DNA of 64,000 bases. Origin: Perilla frutescens (Eukaryota; Streptophyta; Magnoliopsida; Lamiales; Lamiaceae). The stretch spans positions 37,703,501-37,767,500 of the forward strand of contig BRKX01000009.1 of NCBI GenBank assembly GCA_026008535.1, written 5' to 3'. The notes beneath the pieces are model-generated. The model saw nothing but the letters and a program-made list of their open reading frames with translations, made no database searches and had not been told where the DNA came from. This document shows positions 35,293 to 46,476 of this stretch, in pieces; within the stretch, counting starts at the first letter, position 1, and each line of letters begins with the position of its first letter. Position numbers and translations under genes: made by a program.

Positions 35293-35651
35293 TTACTTTC
35301 CTTCAAAGTTGTTGGGCTCTTGCATTGGTAGTCCTTCAATTCCATTTACAACCATGCTCAACTCCATGTTGTGAGCTTTAGTAACCAATTCCTTGAAGGT
35401 CTTTGGTTGAATCCCTTTCAAAATATACTGAACACCCCAATTCATGCCTTGGATGCACATCTCAATTGCTGAAATTTTTGACACCGAACTTTGCAATTTA
35501 GGCTCAAGTTTCTCCAACAGTTGATGTAGTCGATGCCATACTCTTCTTTTTGTTGATATGTATTTATAAGCTCAACCAAGCTAACTGTTCTTCGAGTGCT
35601 GTAGAAGCGGTTGACGAATTCTTTCTCTAGTTGTCCCCAAGTATATATCAA
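35293..35651 (-). pseudogene. Retrotransposon gag domain remnant
   Basis: Two - strand frames, overlapping near 35442-35517, together give a retrotrans_gag-type domain. The first (35651 downward) has WGQLEKEFVNRFYSTRRTV and DYINCWRNLSLNCK. The second has AIEMCIQGMNWGVQYILKGI and FKELVTKAHNMELSM. A frameshift near 35500 separates them, so the ORF is broken. This gag type is widespread in plant non-autonomous Ty3 elements. An acidic low-complexity tail and the LLDKSLNYL repeats follow. No zinc knuckle or pol sequence is present. Confidence 0.7.
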
Positions 35652-36240
35652 TCAAATTTGGTGCCAAATCAGCATACCAATCAAAACACGTTGTCATTTA
35701 AAGAGCAAACAAATTGCTTCACCAAGTGATCTTATTATGTCCCAGAATCATTGCAGATCTCTATAAAGTGAGCCACGTGTTGTCTTGGATTGTCTTTGCC
35801 ATCAAATTATTAAAATTTTGGCGGTTGATAGCCATCTGACATCTTCAAGTTGTCAATTATTGGGATATATGGCTTATTATAAGTCTATAGTGATTTACGG
35901 CTCTCTCCAGACTTGTCTTTGATTATTTCCAGTATGAAATATTTGAGTTGATCAACTTATATTGAGCTATCAGACGATACTTTAATTTCTTTGGTTGTAC
36001 ATTTTCCACTTTTGTTGGTATGTAGTTTTGTAGATATCTCAGGTTCAATATTCTTCATTCGCTTGCTCGCCACAAATATCAACAATCATTTCTTTGTTCA
36101 GCTTCAAGATTTGAGCATCATGTTCTTGTATTCGCTTGGCAAGTCCTTCGGCAAGCTTCGTCAAATTTGCAATTTGCTCTTCTAGAATTGTAGACATCTT
36201 GATACTTGGAGAATTGGTGAAGAGAAAAGATGAGAGGTAG

Positions 36241-36268
36241 AGATGGTCCCACTGGGCGTGTCAAAATT
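36241..36268 (-). promoter_or_regulatory. Primer-binding-site-like sequence
   Basis: Just inside the 5' LTR the - strand reads TTGACACGCCCAGTGGGACC. This resembles the region after LTRs of many plant Ty3 elements, usually starting TGGCACGCCCAGTGGGAC. Which tRNA would prime was not determined. Confidence 0.5.
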
Positions 36269-36883
36269 TGTAACATAAATTTTTGTATTTGATTTGGTAA
36301 AATACAAAACGTGTACAATCTAGATGATTTTCGAATCAAAATATATTTATATGGATCCAATCTCTATTTTTTATCTGATTCTTCTCTTCAAAACTTGATC
36401 TTTAAACGGTTTTTGAAATCTTCAGAGTAAATTTGTCACTTTGACTTTCTTGGACTTATTGTTTGAACTTGTCCTTTGAAGTTTTCAGGGAAAATTTATA
36501 AATGTCGTCTTCAGGATGAATTTGGTGAAGAACGTCTTGAATATTTGAGAAAATTTTACTTATGGAATTTTTTCTTAAATTCTTGAACTCTTCAAATAAC
36601 TTCTAGTGTGTTTTTCAACTGATATGAAGACTCATATTTATAGCTGTAGGTAGGAGTATCTAGGGATGACGTGTCGCGATCTCATTGGGTCTTGAATATT
36701 GATATATATCTCTGCAAAGATATTTACTTATTGCCAAAGACTCTTGATATTTATCATATAATAATATCTTTATTTTTTAAATATGTTATCTAATTTTGAA
36801 TTTTATAAAATTTCAAAATTAAAAAAATATATTAAAATCAATAAAAAAATTATTTATAATATTGTAAAATTTAGCCACCTACA
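36269..36883 (-). repeat. 5' LTR of the gag-only element
   Basis: It aligns with 33623-34372 over both ends but lacks about 135 bp in the middle. Confidence 0.8.
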
Positions 36884-37846
36884 AGGGTCATGACCAAGTT
36901 GCACATGCACTTTTTTTAATAAATAAATAACAAGTATAGAACTCCAATTTTATGCAATGACCTCGTGGCAACCTAAGTGAAAGTAAAGAGACACGCTTTT
37001 AAGTTTTAATAAATAAAAGTAATAAACTTAATTCAAAAAAATTATAGGTCAACGGATTTAAATGTGCATCTATCCTAGTTGGTTTAAAAAACTGTTATTG
37101 TCTTTACGTTTTTTTATTTATTTTCTTAATTATTATTTTTTCATGAGCTATGTTCGTTCTTATTGAATCCACTCCTCAATGCTATACCTTATTCTCTTAC
37201 TAAATCCACTAACCTTTTTTTTAGGATACAAATAAAAAATATTGTAATCGAACTCCAAAATAATACTCAAAATATAAATAGATATATAAAAATAGAAGAA
37301 CACTAATTATTAGCAAAAAATGATTTTATTCATTAATGTATTGATCTCCAGAACCTTACAAGATATATATAGAGTTAAAAACTTAAACCTTAGAGTAAGT
37401 CCAAAGTAATGTCCATATATAATAAATATATTTATAGCACCCTTAAACATTAGTATGTCATTTTCATGTCTCGTTGAAAACCTAACTGAAAAACTCTATG
37501 AGAAAAAAATAGTCGAGAAAAAGAGTACATAGTGTACACTAATTTATGTGTTGCACTAGTTACCTCATTAAAAACATTCACCAAGAAAATCCTATGGAAA
37601 AAACTTAATCAAGGAAAAAAGAGTACAAACCATTTAACATTCAGGGCATAATGTAGACCTACATGGTCTGCAGGAGTGTGTATTTTGTTCAGAACCGAAT
37701 CTTCAAGGTAAAGTTGTAGTTCATTTCTATTCCATGCTCCGCTAACTTTTTTGCACTTCTTGAATTTGGAAACCCACTGTAACACTTATATTTAGTTTCC
37801 TTAAATAAATAACACCACCATTATTTAAACCTTACAAAAATATAGA
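36884..37846. other. Intergenic, with a probable copia 3'-end remnant
   Basis: It is mostly AT-rich. At about 37460-37640 two related blocks (TCTCGTTGAAAACCTAACTG...AGAGTACA and CCTCATTAAAAACATTCACC...AGAGTACA) resemble the reverse complement of the region after RNase H in many plant copia elements. A 58-bp segment at 37773-37830 recurs at 42580-42638. No ORF is supported. Confidence 0.4.
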
Positions 37847-38150
37847 GAGAAATTTACAGCTTGATACCCACATTTTGGGTACTTTTTCAAAAATGACCCA
37901 CTTTATTACTATTAGCAAAAATATAACCACTTTTTTAAAATTTTTACAAATCTGACCTCAATCAAATTTTCACCCTCAAATATCTACATGGCACACTAAA
38001 ATACTTACGTGGCTTTTTTGTTGTAATAAAAAATTTTAACTAGATATTCCACCTCATTTATGAACTAAAAAAAATAAAATTATTTAGCATAAATTATAAG
38101 TCGGAATCCATTCATTCTTCCCTCCAACTTTCTCCCCTGACAAAAAACGA
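37847..38150 (+). repeat. Left TIR of the MULE
   Basis: It matches the reverse complement of the right end in order: a TTGATACCCACATTTTGGG block, a GACCCACTTTATTACTATTA block, CCACCTCATTTATGAA, CATTCATTCT and CCCTGACAA. Confidence 0.8.
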
Positions 38151-38530
38151 GCGCAGACACACCTTCTCTTCCCATTCTCACAAAATTCCTAAAAAGAGTA
38201 GGGTTAGTGGTTTGAACTCATCTGGTAAAAAGGTAGGGTTTGTGGGGTTTGTGGACCATTTATTGGAAGAGAAAATCAACAACGATTCCAACACATTAGA
38301 AGCTTAAAAAAGGTATTTTTTAGTGTTTAACAATGTGGTTCTTTACTTTGGTCAGTAATTGAATAAAGTCTTATTTTATTCAAGAATTAACAAAAAAGTA
38401 GGGCTTGAATGCCTACACTACATCTGGGAAATTTTAATTCTTGGTCACCGATTTTTGTGAATTTTTTATTTGACTTGGGGGTGATTTATAAAAATTAATT
38501 AAACATGAATTCTGATTAAAATATTTTACT

Positions 38531-40237
38531 TTGTCAATATGCAACATGATATCTACGGAAGGATTGTATAGGGTTGAAATTTACCACTGCGGAAGATTTG
38601 TAAATGCAAATCACTATAATGGTGGAACTGTTTTGGTGCGGACTGAATTTGATACTTCGTATTTTGCTTATGATGATGAGGTTTTAGAAATGGAGTTTAT
38701 AGGTTATAAAGAAGTTGTGAAATGTGCCTTGAGCATATGGAGACTGAAAAGTATTGTTATGTTAATGATGAAGCTAGTTTTCTTGAGCATATTTTTAGGT
38801 GCAGTGATGAAACAAAAAAAATTAGTTATAATTTGTGTTGAATGTACTGTGAGTGATGAATTGAATGGTGAGTATATTGAATCTAGAAAGAAGTTGAGTG
38901 TAGTCAAGGAGAAACGAAAGCAGATGAAAATTGATACAACCCCTATCACTCAACCCGAATCTGAAGATGAGGAAAGTTATCATTCAACATATGCAGACAC
39001 AGATGCATCTATTTACTCAAGTGATGACAACAAAGGGAAGAGCAAAGCTAAAGTTTATTCAAGTAACTGTGACCATCATACTTTAAAGTTTGAGTTGGGC
39101 ATGGCTTTCAAACACTGCAAAGAATGTAAGGCAGCAGTTAGAAAGTGGGCAATCATCAATAGCTACAACATCAAGTGGACAAAAAGTGGTTGTATTAAGC
39201 TTCAAGTAAGGTGTGAAGGGGATTGCCCGTGGATATTATATGCAAATAGGTTGACAAGAGAGCCCACATGTGTCATCAAAACTTTAGTTGACAAGCACAC
39301 CTGTGTCAGGGCTATTAGAAACAAGCAAGCTACAAGTTCATGGATTGCTGAAATGTTTAGCAACAAGTTGCAGAGAACTCCTGACTATGAGGCTAAAGAA
39401 ATTCAAAAGAATGCTTAGTTAATTTATGGTATCAGTGTGAGTTTAGCACAATGCTACAGAGCTAAAGCCAAGGCTAAATTAAAGCGAGATGGAACCATGG
39501 CTGAGCATTACATCAAACTTAGATCCTATGTTACTGAGTTAAAAGATATGGACAAATAAGGTAGGTTTAAATTAAAAACCTACCTTGACAGTGAAGTTCC
39601 AAAGGTTATACATTGGATTTCTTGCTTAAGGAAATGATTCATGATAAGCTGCAGAAAAATCATTGGTTTTGATGCTTGTTTTCTTAAGACAGAACTTGGT
39701 GAGGCTCTATTAGCTGCGTTAGGAAAAGACTGCAACTTTAAAATGCATCATATTGCATGTGCAGTTGTTGAGAAAGAAAATGAAGAAAGTTGGACTTGGT
39801 TCTTTGAGAAATTTTTTGAAGACATGCACATTGAAGATGGTTATGGGTGGAGCTTCATGTCTGACAAGCAGAAGGTAACAACCTCACTTATGATTTTTTG
39901 AAGACAAGCAGAAGGTAACGACCTCATGGAGCCTATCCATGGCAAACTTTCTTGGCTCCCTGTGAATCAGCCTCCTGTATTGCCCCCAAAGTATTCTAAA
40001 GGCCCTGGAAGACCCAAAAAAGAAAGAAAAAAAGATCAAAGTGAGTTGCAAGAACAACTGTGCAACAAGTTGGCAAAGAATTTGGTTAAAAAGTCATGCA
40101 AAAAATGTGGTGAACTTGGACATAACAAGAGGACTTGCAAAGCAAACAATACAACAGGGCAATCTTCTGCACCAACTCAGGTTTTTTCAAATGGTTACAC
40201 TTTTGTTTTCTTTTTTTATTTAATTATAATTTACTAA
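38531..40237 (+). pseudogene. MuDR-family transposase, internally deleted
   Basis: The N-terminal part (38549 onward) resembles the PB1-like region of plant MULE proteins (YRVEIYHCGRFV). A MuDR DNA-binding domain follows at about 39080-39400 (FELGMAFKHCKECKAAVRKW, GDCPWILYANRL, DKHTC). A TAG at 39416 interrupts the same frame, which continues LIYGISVSLAQCYRAK to 39556. The start of the MULE catalytic domain is at 39641-39880 (IIGFDACFLK, ESWTWFFEKF, FMSDKQK), with the first catalytic Asp in FDACFLK. The remaining catalytic domain and SWIM finger are missing. A C-terminal tail (GRPKKERKKD, then a CKKCGELGHNKRTC zinc knuckle) is at about 39926-40200. It cannot encode an active enzyme. Confidence 0.85.
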
Positions 40238-40364
40238 TCTGCATACTTTTATAGGGCACACATGGACGTCAAGGGGATATGGCTAACACTTCAAGAGGAC
40301 CTCGTGCAGAATATGTTGGCAGCCAAGTATCCCAAGTGATCGACGATCCTACACCACATTAAGT

Positions 40365-40512
40365 AGAAGCAGTTGCATCTTTTGACCATATGTTTTTGGC
40401 TTATAACAGTTGGGTATTTTAGATGTTTTCTATTAAGAAGAAGCAGTTGCATCTTTTGACCATATGTTTTTGGCTTATAGCAGTTGGGTATTTTGGATAT
40501 TTTTTTACCAGC
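40365..40512 (+). repeat. 74-bp tandem duplication in MULE 3' region
   Basis: Two copies starting AGAAGCAGTTGCATCTTTTG at 40365 and 40439 differ at a few positions. They lie just after the transposase remnant. Confidence 0.85.
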
Positions 40513-41409
40513 TGTAAACGATATTTGGGGCTCCTATTTTTTGCTACTTAGAGTTTTGCCCTTATGGCCAAATGTAAATACAATCGGTGACTATTTTGGC
40601 ATCTGAAACCGTTATTAATCAATTTGTCTATTATGCAATCAGGTCTGATTTTTTTTGTTCAATTTATTGAAAAATTCATATGATATATACAAATGATAAG
40701 TTTATCTGATTAAACACTATAATTCTTGGGCACAGAGATTAAAAATAACAACTATATATTTTGAAGATAGCCCATGCACCATTTCATCGCATTGTAATTT
40801 TTCATAACATAACATAACAACCACAGTACACTAGAATTCGGATAACAATACATTCAATAATCAAACTATTGAATTTCATATTCATTATTTCATTTCTTTC
40901 AACTCCTTCAATTTCTTGTTCTCGTCCACTAGTTTCATTCTCTCTGCATCAGAGATGTTCTCTTTGGCCCTCAAATAATCAACCAAGCACATTATCAACA
41001 ATTTTCCTCAACAAATTCTTCCAACCTAATGCATTAAGAAAAAATTAACAAGATGGATTAATTGACTAAAAAATTAGCAATAAACAAATGCATAAAAGGG
41101 AATATTTTGGATTAGAATCAAGGACAAAACTCTTTACCTATTGCCAATTTGCCACAGAGGGCATCTCCAAAACGTCTGACCCAAATTATCCGATCCGCCA
41201 ATGTCAACGACGTAAGAAGGTGGCAAGTCCATCTTTACGAAAAGCTCTCGACTCAGGCCAGACTTCAAGGATTCTTCAATTTGTACGAAAGTCCACCCAA
41301 CATAAATGAAGTTATTCCTAGTCTGAATCTCTCCATCTTGTCTCTTGCCCTCGACTGAATTCTTGTGTGTTCTTGTTATTAGGGCATAAAATTGGAAGAG
41401 AAGGTGCAT

Positions 41410-42512
41410 GCGTGCGTACGTGTTTCTTGTCAGGGAAGAAGAGGAATAGAATGAATGGATTCCCACTTATAATTTATGCCAAATAATTTTATTTTATTTT
41501 TATTCATAAATGAGGTGGAATATCCAGCTAAAATTTTTTATTACAACAAAAAAGCCACGTAAGCATTTCAGTGTGCCACGTAGATATTTGAGGGTGAAAA
41601 TTTGATTGGGGTCAGATTTACAAAAAATTTAAAAAAGAGGGTATTTTTTTGCTAATAGTAATAAAGTGGGTCATTTTTTAAAGGCCAAATATATACTTAT
41701 GTCCCGAACTTTAACCTTTTTTCTAAAAATGTCTTGAACTTTAAATAATACTAAAATATATCCTGAACTTTGACATTTTTTCTAAAAATGTCTTGAACTT
41801 CAAATAATAACAAAAAATGTCCTGAACTTTCCTCCTTTTTGTAAAAATTTCATAGGATTTAATTTCCAGCGTCGGATTAATGACGAGACATACCAGAGTC
41901 TAGCGTGTCAAAGTGAAATAGATTTTTTTAAAAAATCTCAATTTGAAGGGTATACAATTTTTTTTTTCAACAAATTGGTTTGATTCTATTCGGATTGAGA
42001 TTTTAGGAGGAATGAGAAGAAATTGTTTAATTTTATTTTTTCATTAGGATTGAGAATTTTGAAATTAATGAAAAGAAATCATTTTTTCTCTTTGCATTAG
42101 ATTGATATGAGACATTTGTTAGAATGAAAAGTTATGATTTTGGAGATGAAAGCGTAAAACAATGTTGTCATTATTTATTTAAAAAAAAGATGAATTACAC
42201 ATCACTTTGATATGCTAGACTCGGTATGCCTCGTCAATAATCCGCCGTCGAAAATTGAAGCACATGATATTTTTGCAAAAAGAATTGAAAAGTTCAGGGC
42301 ATTTTTTTTAATTTTTTTAAGTTCGGACCATATTTAGACAAAAGTCAAAGTTCATAACATTTTTAGAAAAAAATTAAAGTTCAGGACATATTTTAGTATT
42401 ATTTAAAGTTCGGGATATTATTAGAAAAAGAGCCAAAGTTCGGGACATAAGTATACATTCGGCCTTTTTTAAAAAGTGCCCAAAATGTGGGTATCAAACT
42501 GGTAAATTTCCC
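41410..42512 (-). repeat. Right TIR of the MULE, split by a nested element
   Basis: TIR sequence runs 41410-41682 and resumes at 42474 after the nested insertion and its duplicated TTTTTTAAA. Confidence 0.8.
41683..42464. mobile_element. Non-autonomous MULE-type element, 782 bp
   Basis: It has inverted ends GGCCAAATATATACTTATGT and, on the opposite strand, GGCCGAATGTATACTTATGT. Inverted similarity extends about 240 bp into each side (repeated GTCC(T/C)GAACTTT blocks). It is flanked by the perfect 9-bp direct repeat TTTTTTAAA (41674-41682 and 42465-42473). There is no coding capacity. Confidence 0.9.
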
Positions 42513-42821
42513 AAATAAAGAAAACCATAATAAGCTAGCTCCTGCAAATTTAATACATACAAATTCAAAAATGAATAACCCCACTATAACACTTATATTC
42601 AGTTTCCCTCAAATAAACAACACCGCCATTACTTAAACTCAATTATGCTGGAGAATCAGTTTGAGTGGTTAAATATGTAATTAAATATAATTAATTTCCT
42701 ATTAAAAAGAATTAATTATGCAGGAGAATCAGTTTAAGGAATTCATTTATTAATTATTGACAATGTTTATTTTCAATTTTGTTTCCTTAATAATGCTCGC
42801 AGCCTTGCAGATAGGTTTGAC
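42513..42821. other. Short intergenic segment
   Basis: It contains the second copy of the 58-bp segment (42580-42638) and a local duplication of GGAGAATCAGTTT (42651 and 42722). Otherwise nothing is recognised. Confidence 0.5.
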
Positions 42822-42839
42822 TAGGGCTGGGGAAAAATA

Positions 42840-43240
42840 CCGTCATACCGTTATACCGTACTTATCGTACCGGAAAAAATACCGGAATACCGGATTTTAA
42901 GGTATACCGGTATTTTCGGTAAGGTATGATACCGTACCGAGACTTTTCGGTAAGGTAACGGTATAGAATTTTAAAAATCGAGGTATACCGGCGTATACCG
43001 ATACCGACGGTATACCGAATTTTTAAGGTATATACCGTTAATTCGGCATATACCGTTACTTCGGCATATACCGTTGCACCGATATATACCGTAGATGCGG
43101 TATATACCGTTAGTTCTACATATACCTTTAGTTCGGCATACCGTTGTAATGGTATATACCGTTATACCGATATATACCGCACCAACGGTATATACCGTTA
43201 CAACGGTATATGCCAAACTAACGGTATATACCGCTATATT
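42840..43240. repeat. Dense palindromic GGTATA(TA)CCG array
   Basis: Dozens of copies of CGGTATACCG, CGGTATATACCG and close variants occur in both orientations. They are probably transposase-binding subterminal motifs. Confidence 0.85.
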
Positions 43241-43326
43241 TGTGATATTTTATAAATATATGTATATGTGAATTATAGATACTTTATATATAATACTTAG
43301 TAAATATGATATATATGTAAATATCT

Positions 43327-44040
43327 AACACTTATAATTAATCTTATGTTAGACTTAATGCATAGTAATGATAATTTAATGTGTTCTTAATTAATACTTA
43401 GTAAATAATTCTTACCATTTCTAAGTAAAAGATTTTAAATTTGTAATATTTAGTAAGTTTATAATATTTTTATACAGTTTATATTAATCATAAAAACATG
43501 ATTGATATATAATACTAGTAAATATGTTATACATTTATAAATATTTAGTAAATTTACAATATTATCACTTATAATTAATCTTATATTATACTTAATGCAT
43601 AGTAATGATAAGTGTGTTCTTAGTCAATATATACGCAGTTAATAATTCTTACGATTTCTAAGTAAAAGATTTCAAATTTGTAATATTTAGTAAGTATATA
43701 ATATTTTATACAATTTATATTAATTATAAAAACATGATTGATATATAATACTAGTAAATATGTTATACATTTAAAAATATCTAGTAAATTTACAATATTA
43801 ACACTTATAATTAATGTTATGTTATACTTAATACATTGTAATGCTAAGTGTGTTCTTAGTTAGTATATACTTAGTAAATAATTTTTACGATTTCTAAGTA
43901 AAAGATTTCAAATTTGTAATATTTAGTAAGTTTATAATATTTTTATACAATTTATATTAATTATAAAAACATGATTGATATATAATACTAGTAAATATGT
44001 TATACATTTATAAATATCTAGTAAATTTACAATATTAACA
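43327..44040. repeat. Three tandem 236-237 bp repeats inside the hAT element
   Basis: Units start at AACACTTATAATTAAT-type sequence at 43327, 43564 and 43800; a fourth start (AACACTTTTTGGG) at 44037 diverges at once. The units are AT-rich and differ by scattered substitutions. Confidence 0.9.
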
Positions 44041-44618
44041 CTTTTTGGGAAACATTCTAGACTCGGTTTATTTTTATTTCTTGTATTTGTTGGGATATCA
44101 CTTGTTTTTATTTAATTATTGCATTGGAGTGTTAAATTTGAATTATTATATCTATTTTATTTTATTGGACTTTAATTATCGTGACATGAAGATATTTATT
44201 TTTATTTTATTGAATTTTGATCGTATTAGGAGTATTTCATATATTTTGAGTAAATATATGAGATATATGATATATCTTAGGATGGTATCATAAGGTATAC
44301 CGATGTCGGTAAGGTATACCGATATTAGTAAGGTATACCGATGTCGGTAAGGTATGCCGAACTAAAGGTACGACAAAGGTATGCCATTTGTTTCATACCG
44401 AACTTAAGGTATACCGTTGAAAGGTATACCGAACCTTAAGGTAAGGTAAAGGTATGGTGAAAAAAGTAAGGTATACCTTACCGTGCCACCCCTAGGTTTG
44501 ACTATTTGAGAAATCCATTTATTAATTACTAATAATGTGGAGAATCATTTTGAGGAATTCAATGTTTAGTAATTAGTAGCTTGGTTGCTGCTCGAAAGTT
44601 GGAAGGAAGAAGTTGCTT

Positions 44619-45200
44619 TGTAATACCCTAAAAGTTTATTGTAAATATAATTAAATATAATTAGGAATATAAATTTAATAGTTAGATTGGATCCAACACT
44701 ATTTTATTTTATTTTATTTTATTTTATTTTGCATATGACTCAAATGCCTGAATATAAGAATTTTAAGGTTGAGGCCCAATTTATAGGCTTTTTAGCCTAT
44801 TCGCGTTTTAATTATTTTCGAGACGTATAGTTAACGGAACGAGATGATTAAATTTGGTATATAATAATGCTCGTCAATATGAAACCATAGAACTTGATTT
44901 CACCTTAGATGAACTTCATTGACCAAATTATGAATTAATTCTTGATTTAATTAGATTTTAGAGTTTATTTAGGGAGTGGTATAAATTCCCCCTTTACTTC
45001 TATTCTAGGTCATTGTTGGGGATTCACTTCTAGGTCAGCCCTCATGTCTCCTCCCTCCTCTCTTCTCTTTCCCTCTCGCCCCCTCCTCTCCTCTGCTAGA
45101 GCCACCATCGTCGTCGGTCGGCCGCCACCTCTCTTCCACCGCTGAAAAAATTTTCTGGTGGAATTTTTCACTTGCAATCATATTTTTCAATTCCTCTTTT
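44619..45200 (+). repeat. Chromovirus-like LTR, 5' part
   Basis: TGTAATACCCTAAAAG at 44619 matches the start of chromovirus LTRs such as the one at 18904. A TATAAATT box is at 44980, and a C/T-rich, then CG-rich R/U5-like stretch follows (45000-45150). The 3' end is not recognisable. Right boundary approximate. Confidence 0.5.
44699..44730 (+). repeat. (ATTTT)n microsatellite
   Basis: About six pentamer units lie within the LTR fragment. Confidence 0.95.
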
Positions 45201-46084
45201 CTTCATCTATATGATTCTTAAGTTATTTTTATGGTTTATCAATGATAAGACCTCTGATTTTTGGATATAAAAATGGGAAAGCTCCTAGCCTTTGAGAAAA
45301 TTATTTCTACTATCTCTCTATCTTATTTTCAAAGATATGAACCAATATTTTTTCATTTTAAGAGTTGTTTTATTTTGTTAATTAAATATATGTTGATAAA
45401 AATAATATGCATGTGTGTGAGTGGTAAAGATCCACGAGATTAGTTTCACTTTATGTAATTTAATGGTATTTTTGGTGAGAAATGATTTTCGGTTGATGTT
45501 TTTGGATGGTAAAATGAGATTTCAAATATGAAATGTTGATTTGTGAATTTTTGGGTGTGTGTAATTCGTCTGGTGTGTATGTGTGTGCTTCTTTTTCTTT
45601 TGTTTTGTGTTTACTTTTTTTTTTATTGTATAGATTCTATGTTTATTTAATTAAAAGGATTCAAACATTAATCAAATCAAGGAAGCGTTGTTCAAGACGT
45701 GAAAACTCTCACTCGATAATATCTTATTCACTTCATACACTCTCGATGGATAAAGATGCATATATTACAATAATTTTCTTAAATATGTTTTAAGAATGTT
45801 TTTTTTTTCTTCTTAGTTATTCTCATTGTGCCAAAAATGATAAAGAAAATGCCAATTATATTTGTAATAGATTTTGGATGGATCAATTATGTTATTTGTT
45901 TTATTAGGCACGATGAATGAAAAATTATTAATGAATATGGGTTCTCTACCAATAGAATAGCAAACAAACTTGACTATATTATATATACATTTTATGATTG
46001 TTTCTATTAATTATTTAATCATAATTTAATTATTTGATTTGTAAAATTATTTATTATAAATTATTCATATATCTCTCACCGTGC

Positions 46085-46106
46085 ATCGCACGGGATGTAT
46101 TACTAG
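46085..46106 (+). mobile_element. Helitron-like 3' terminus
   Basis: A hairpin CCGTGC-ATC-GCACGG (46079-46093) is followed about ten bases later by CTAG at 46103-46106 and a host T. That is the 3' end structure of plant Helitrons. The 5' TC end was not located, so the size of the element is unknown. It may account for much of 45200-46106. Confidence 0.55.
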
Positions 46107-46189
46107 TTAATATTCAATTTATGTAATTTGCCATTTTTAGAAGGTAATTTGACATATCTTAATAAATATAACTAAGATTAATTAAAAAA

Positions 46190-46264
46190 TAATATATATA
46201 TATATATATTATTTAAATTCATATTTAATATCTCACTAATATATATATATATATATATATATAT
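46190..46264. repeat. (TA)n tracts
   Basis: Two AT dinucleotide runs at about 46190-46210 and 46239-46264. Confidence 0.9.
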
Positions 46265-46476
46265 AAAGATAGGATTAATTGATAGTTCTTTTAATTAGGG
46301 TTGATTAATTTATATTATTTATTTTAAATTATTAATTAGCAACTTTTTAGGATTAAATTTTAAAGATTAGATCATAAATAAACATTATCATATTTACATT
46401 TAAGAAAATGAAACTATGAAAAAAAAATAAGAAAAACAATGGTTAAATAAATAAATGATTAATTAATATAAATTAA

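Larger units (their letters stand above)
33623..36883 (-). mobile_element. Gag-only, non-autonomous LTR retrotransposon
   Basis: Two related LTRs in direct orientation (33623-34372, 750 bp; 36269-36883, 615 bp) begin TGTAACATAAAT and end CACCTACA on the + strand. They flank 1.9 kb with a gag remnant but no protease, RT or integrase. On the - strand a purine tract (GAGGGGGCACT) precedes 33623-34372, making it the 3' LTR. A primer-site-like sequence follows the other. The flanks TGGGT and AGGGT match at four of five bases. The LTRs have diverged by many substitutions and a deletion of about 135 bp, so the insertion is old. Confidence 0.8.
37847..42512 (+). mobile_element. Mutator-like transposon (MULE), degraded autonomous type
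   Basis: Long terminal inverted repeats of about 300 bp (37847 to about 38150 and about 41410 to 42512) start GAGAAATTTAC / GGGAAATTTAC. They are bounded by 9-bp flanks AAATATAGA and AAATAAAGA (8 of 9 identical), the MULE target-duplication size. Between them is a MuDR-type transposase pseudogene on the + strand. The right TIR is enlarged by a nested 782-bp element. Confidence 0.88.
42822..44494. mobile_element. Non-autonomous hAT transposon, 1673 bp
   Basis: The ends TAGGGCTGGGG and CCACCCCTA form a short imperfect inverted repeat typical of hAT elements. The perfect 8-bp duplication GGTTTGAC (42814-42821 and 44495-44502) is the hAT size. Subterminal regions at 42840-43240 and 44295-44480 are packed with GGTATACCG-type palindromes. 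The interior is AT-rich and includes three 236-bp tandem repeats. No transposase ORF is present. Confidence 0.9.

Noticed and set aside
35091..35374. Poly-Lys/Met and poly-Ser ORFs on opposite strands
   Set aside because: They are products of the (GAT)n/(GAA)n microsatellite in non-gag frames.
41134..41466. 110-codon - strand ORF inside the MULE
   Set aside because: It overlaps the TIR-proximal region, has no domain, and is not on the transposase strand.
37773..42638. The 58-bp flanking repeat as a target-site duplication of the MULE
   Set aside because: It is too long and too diverged; a proper 9-bp duplication adjoins the TIRs.
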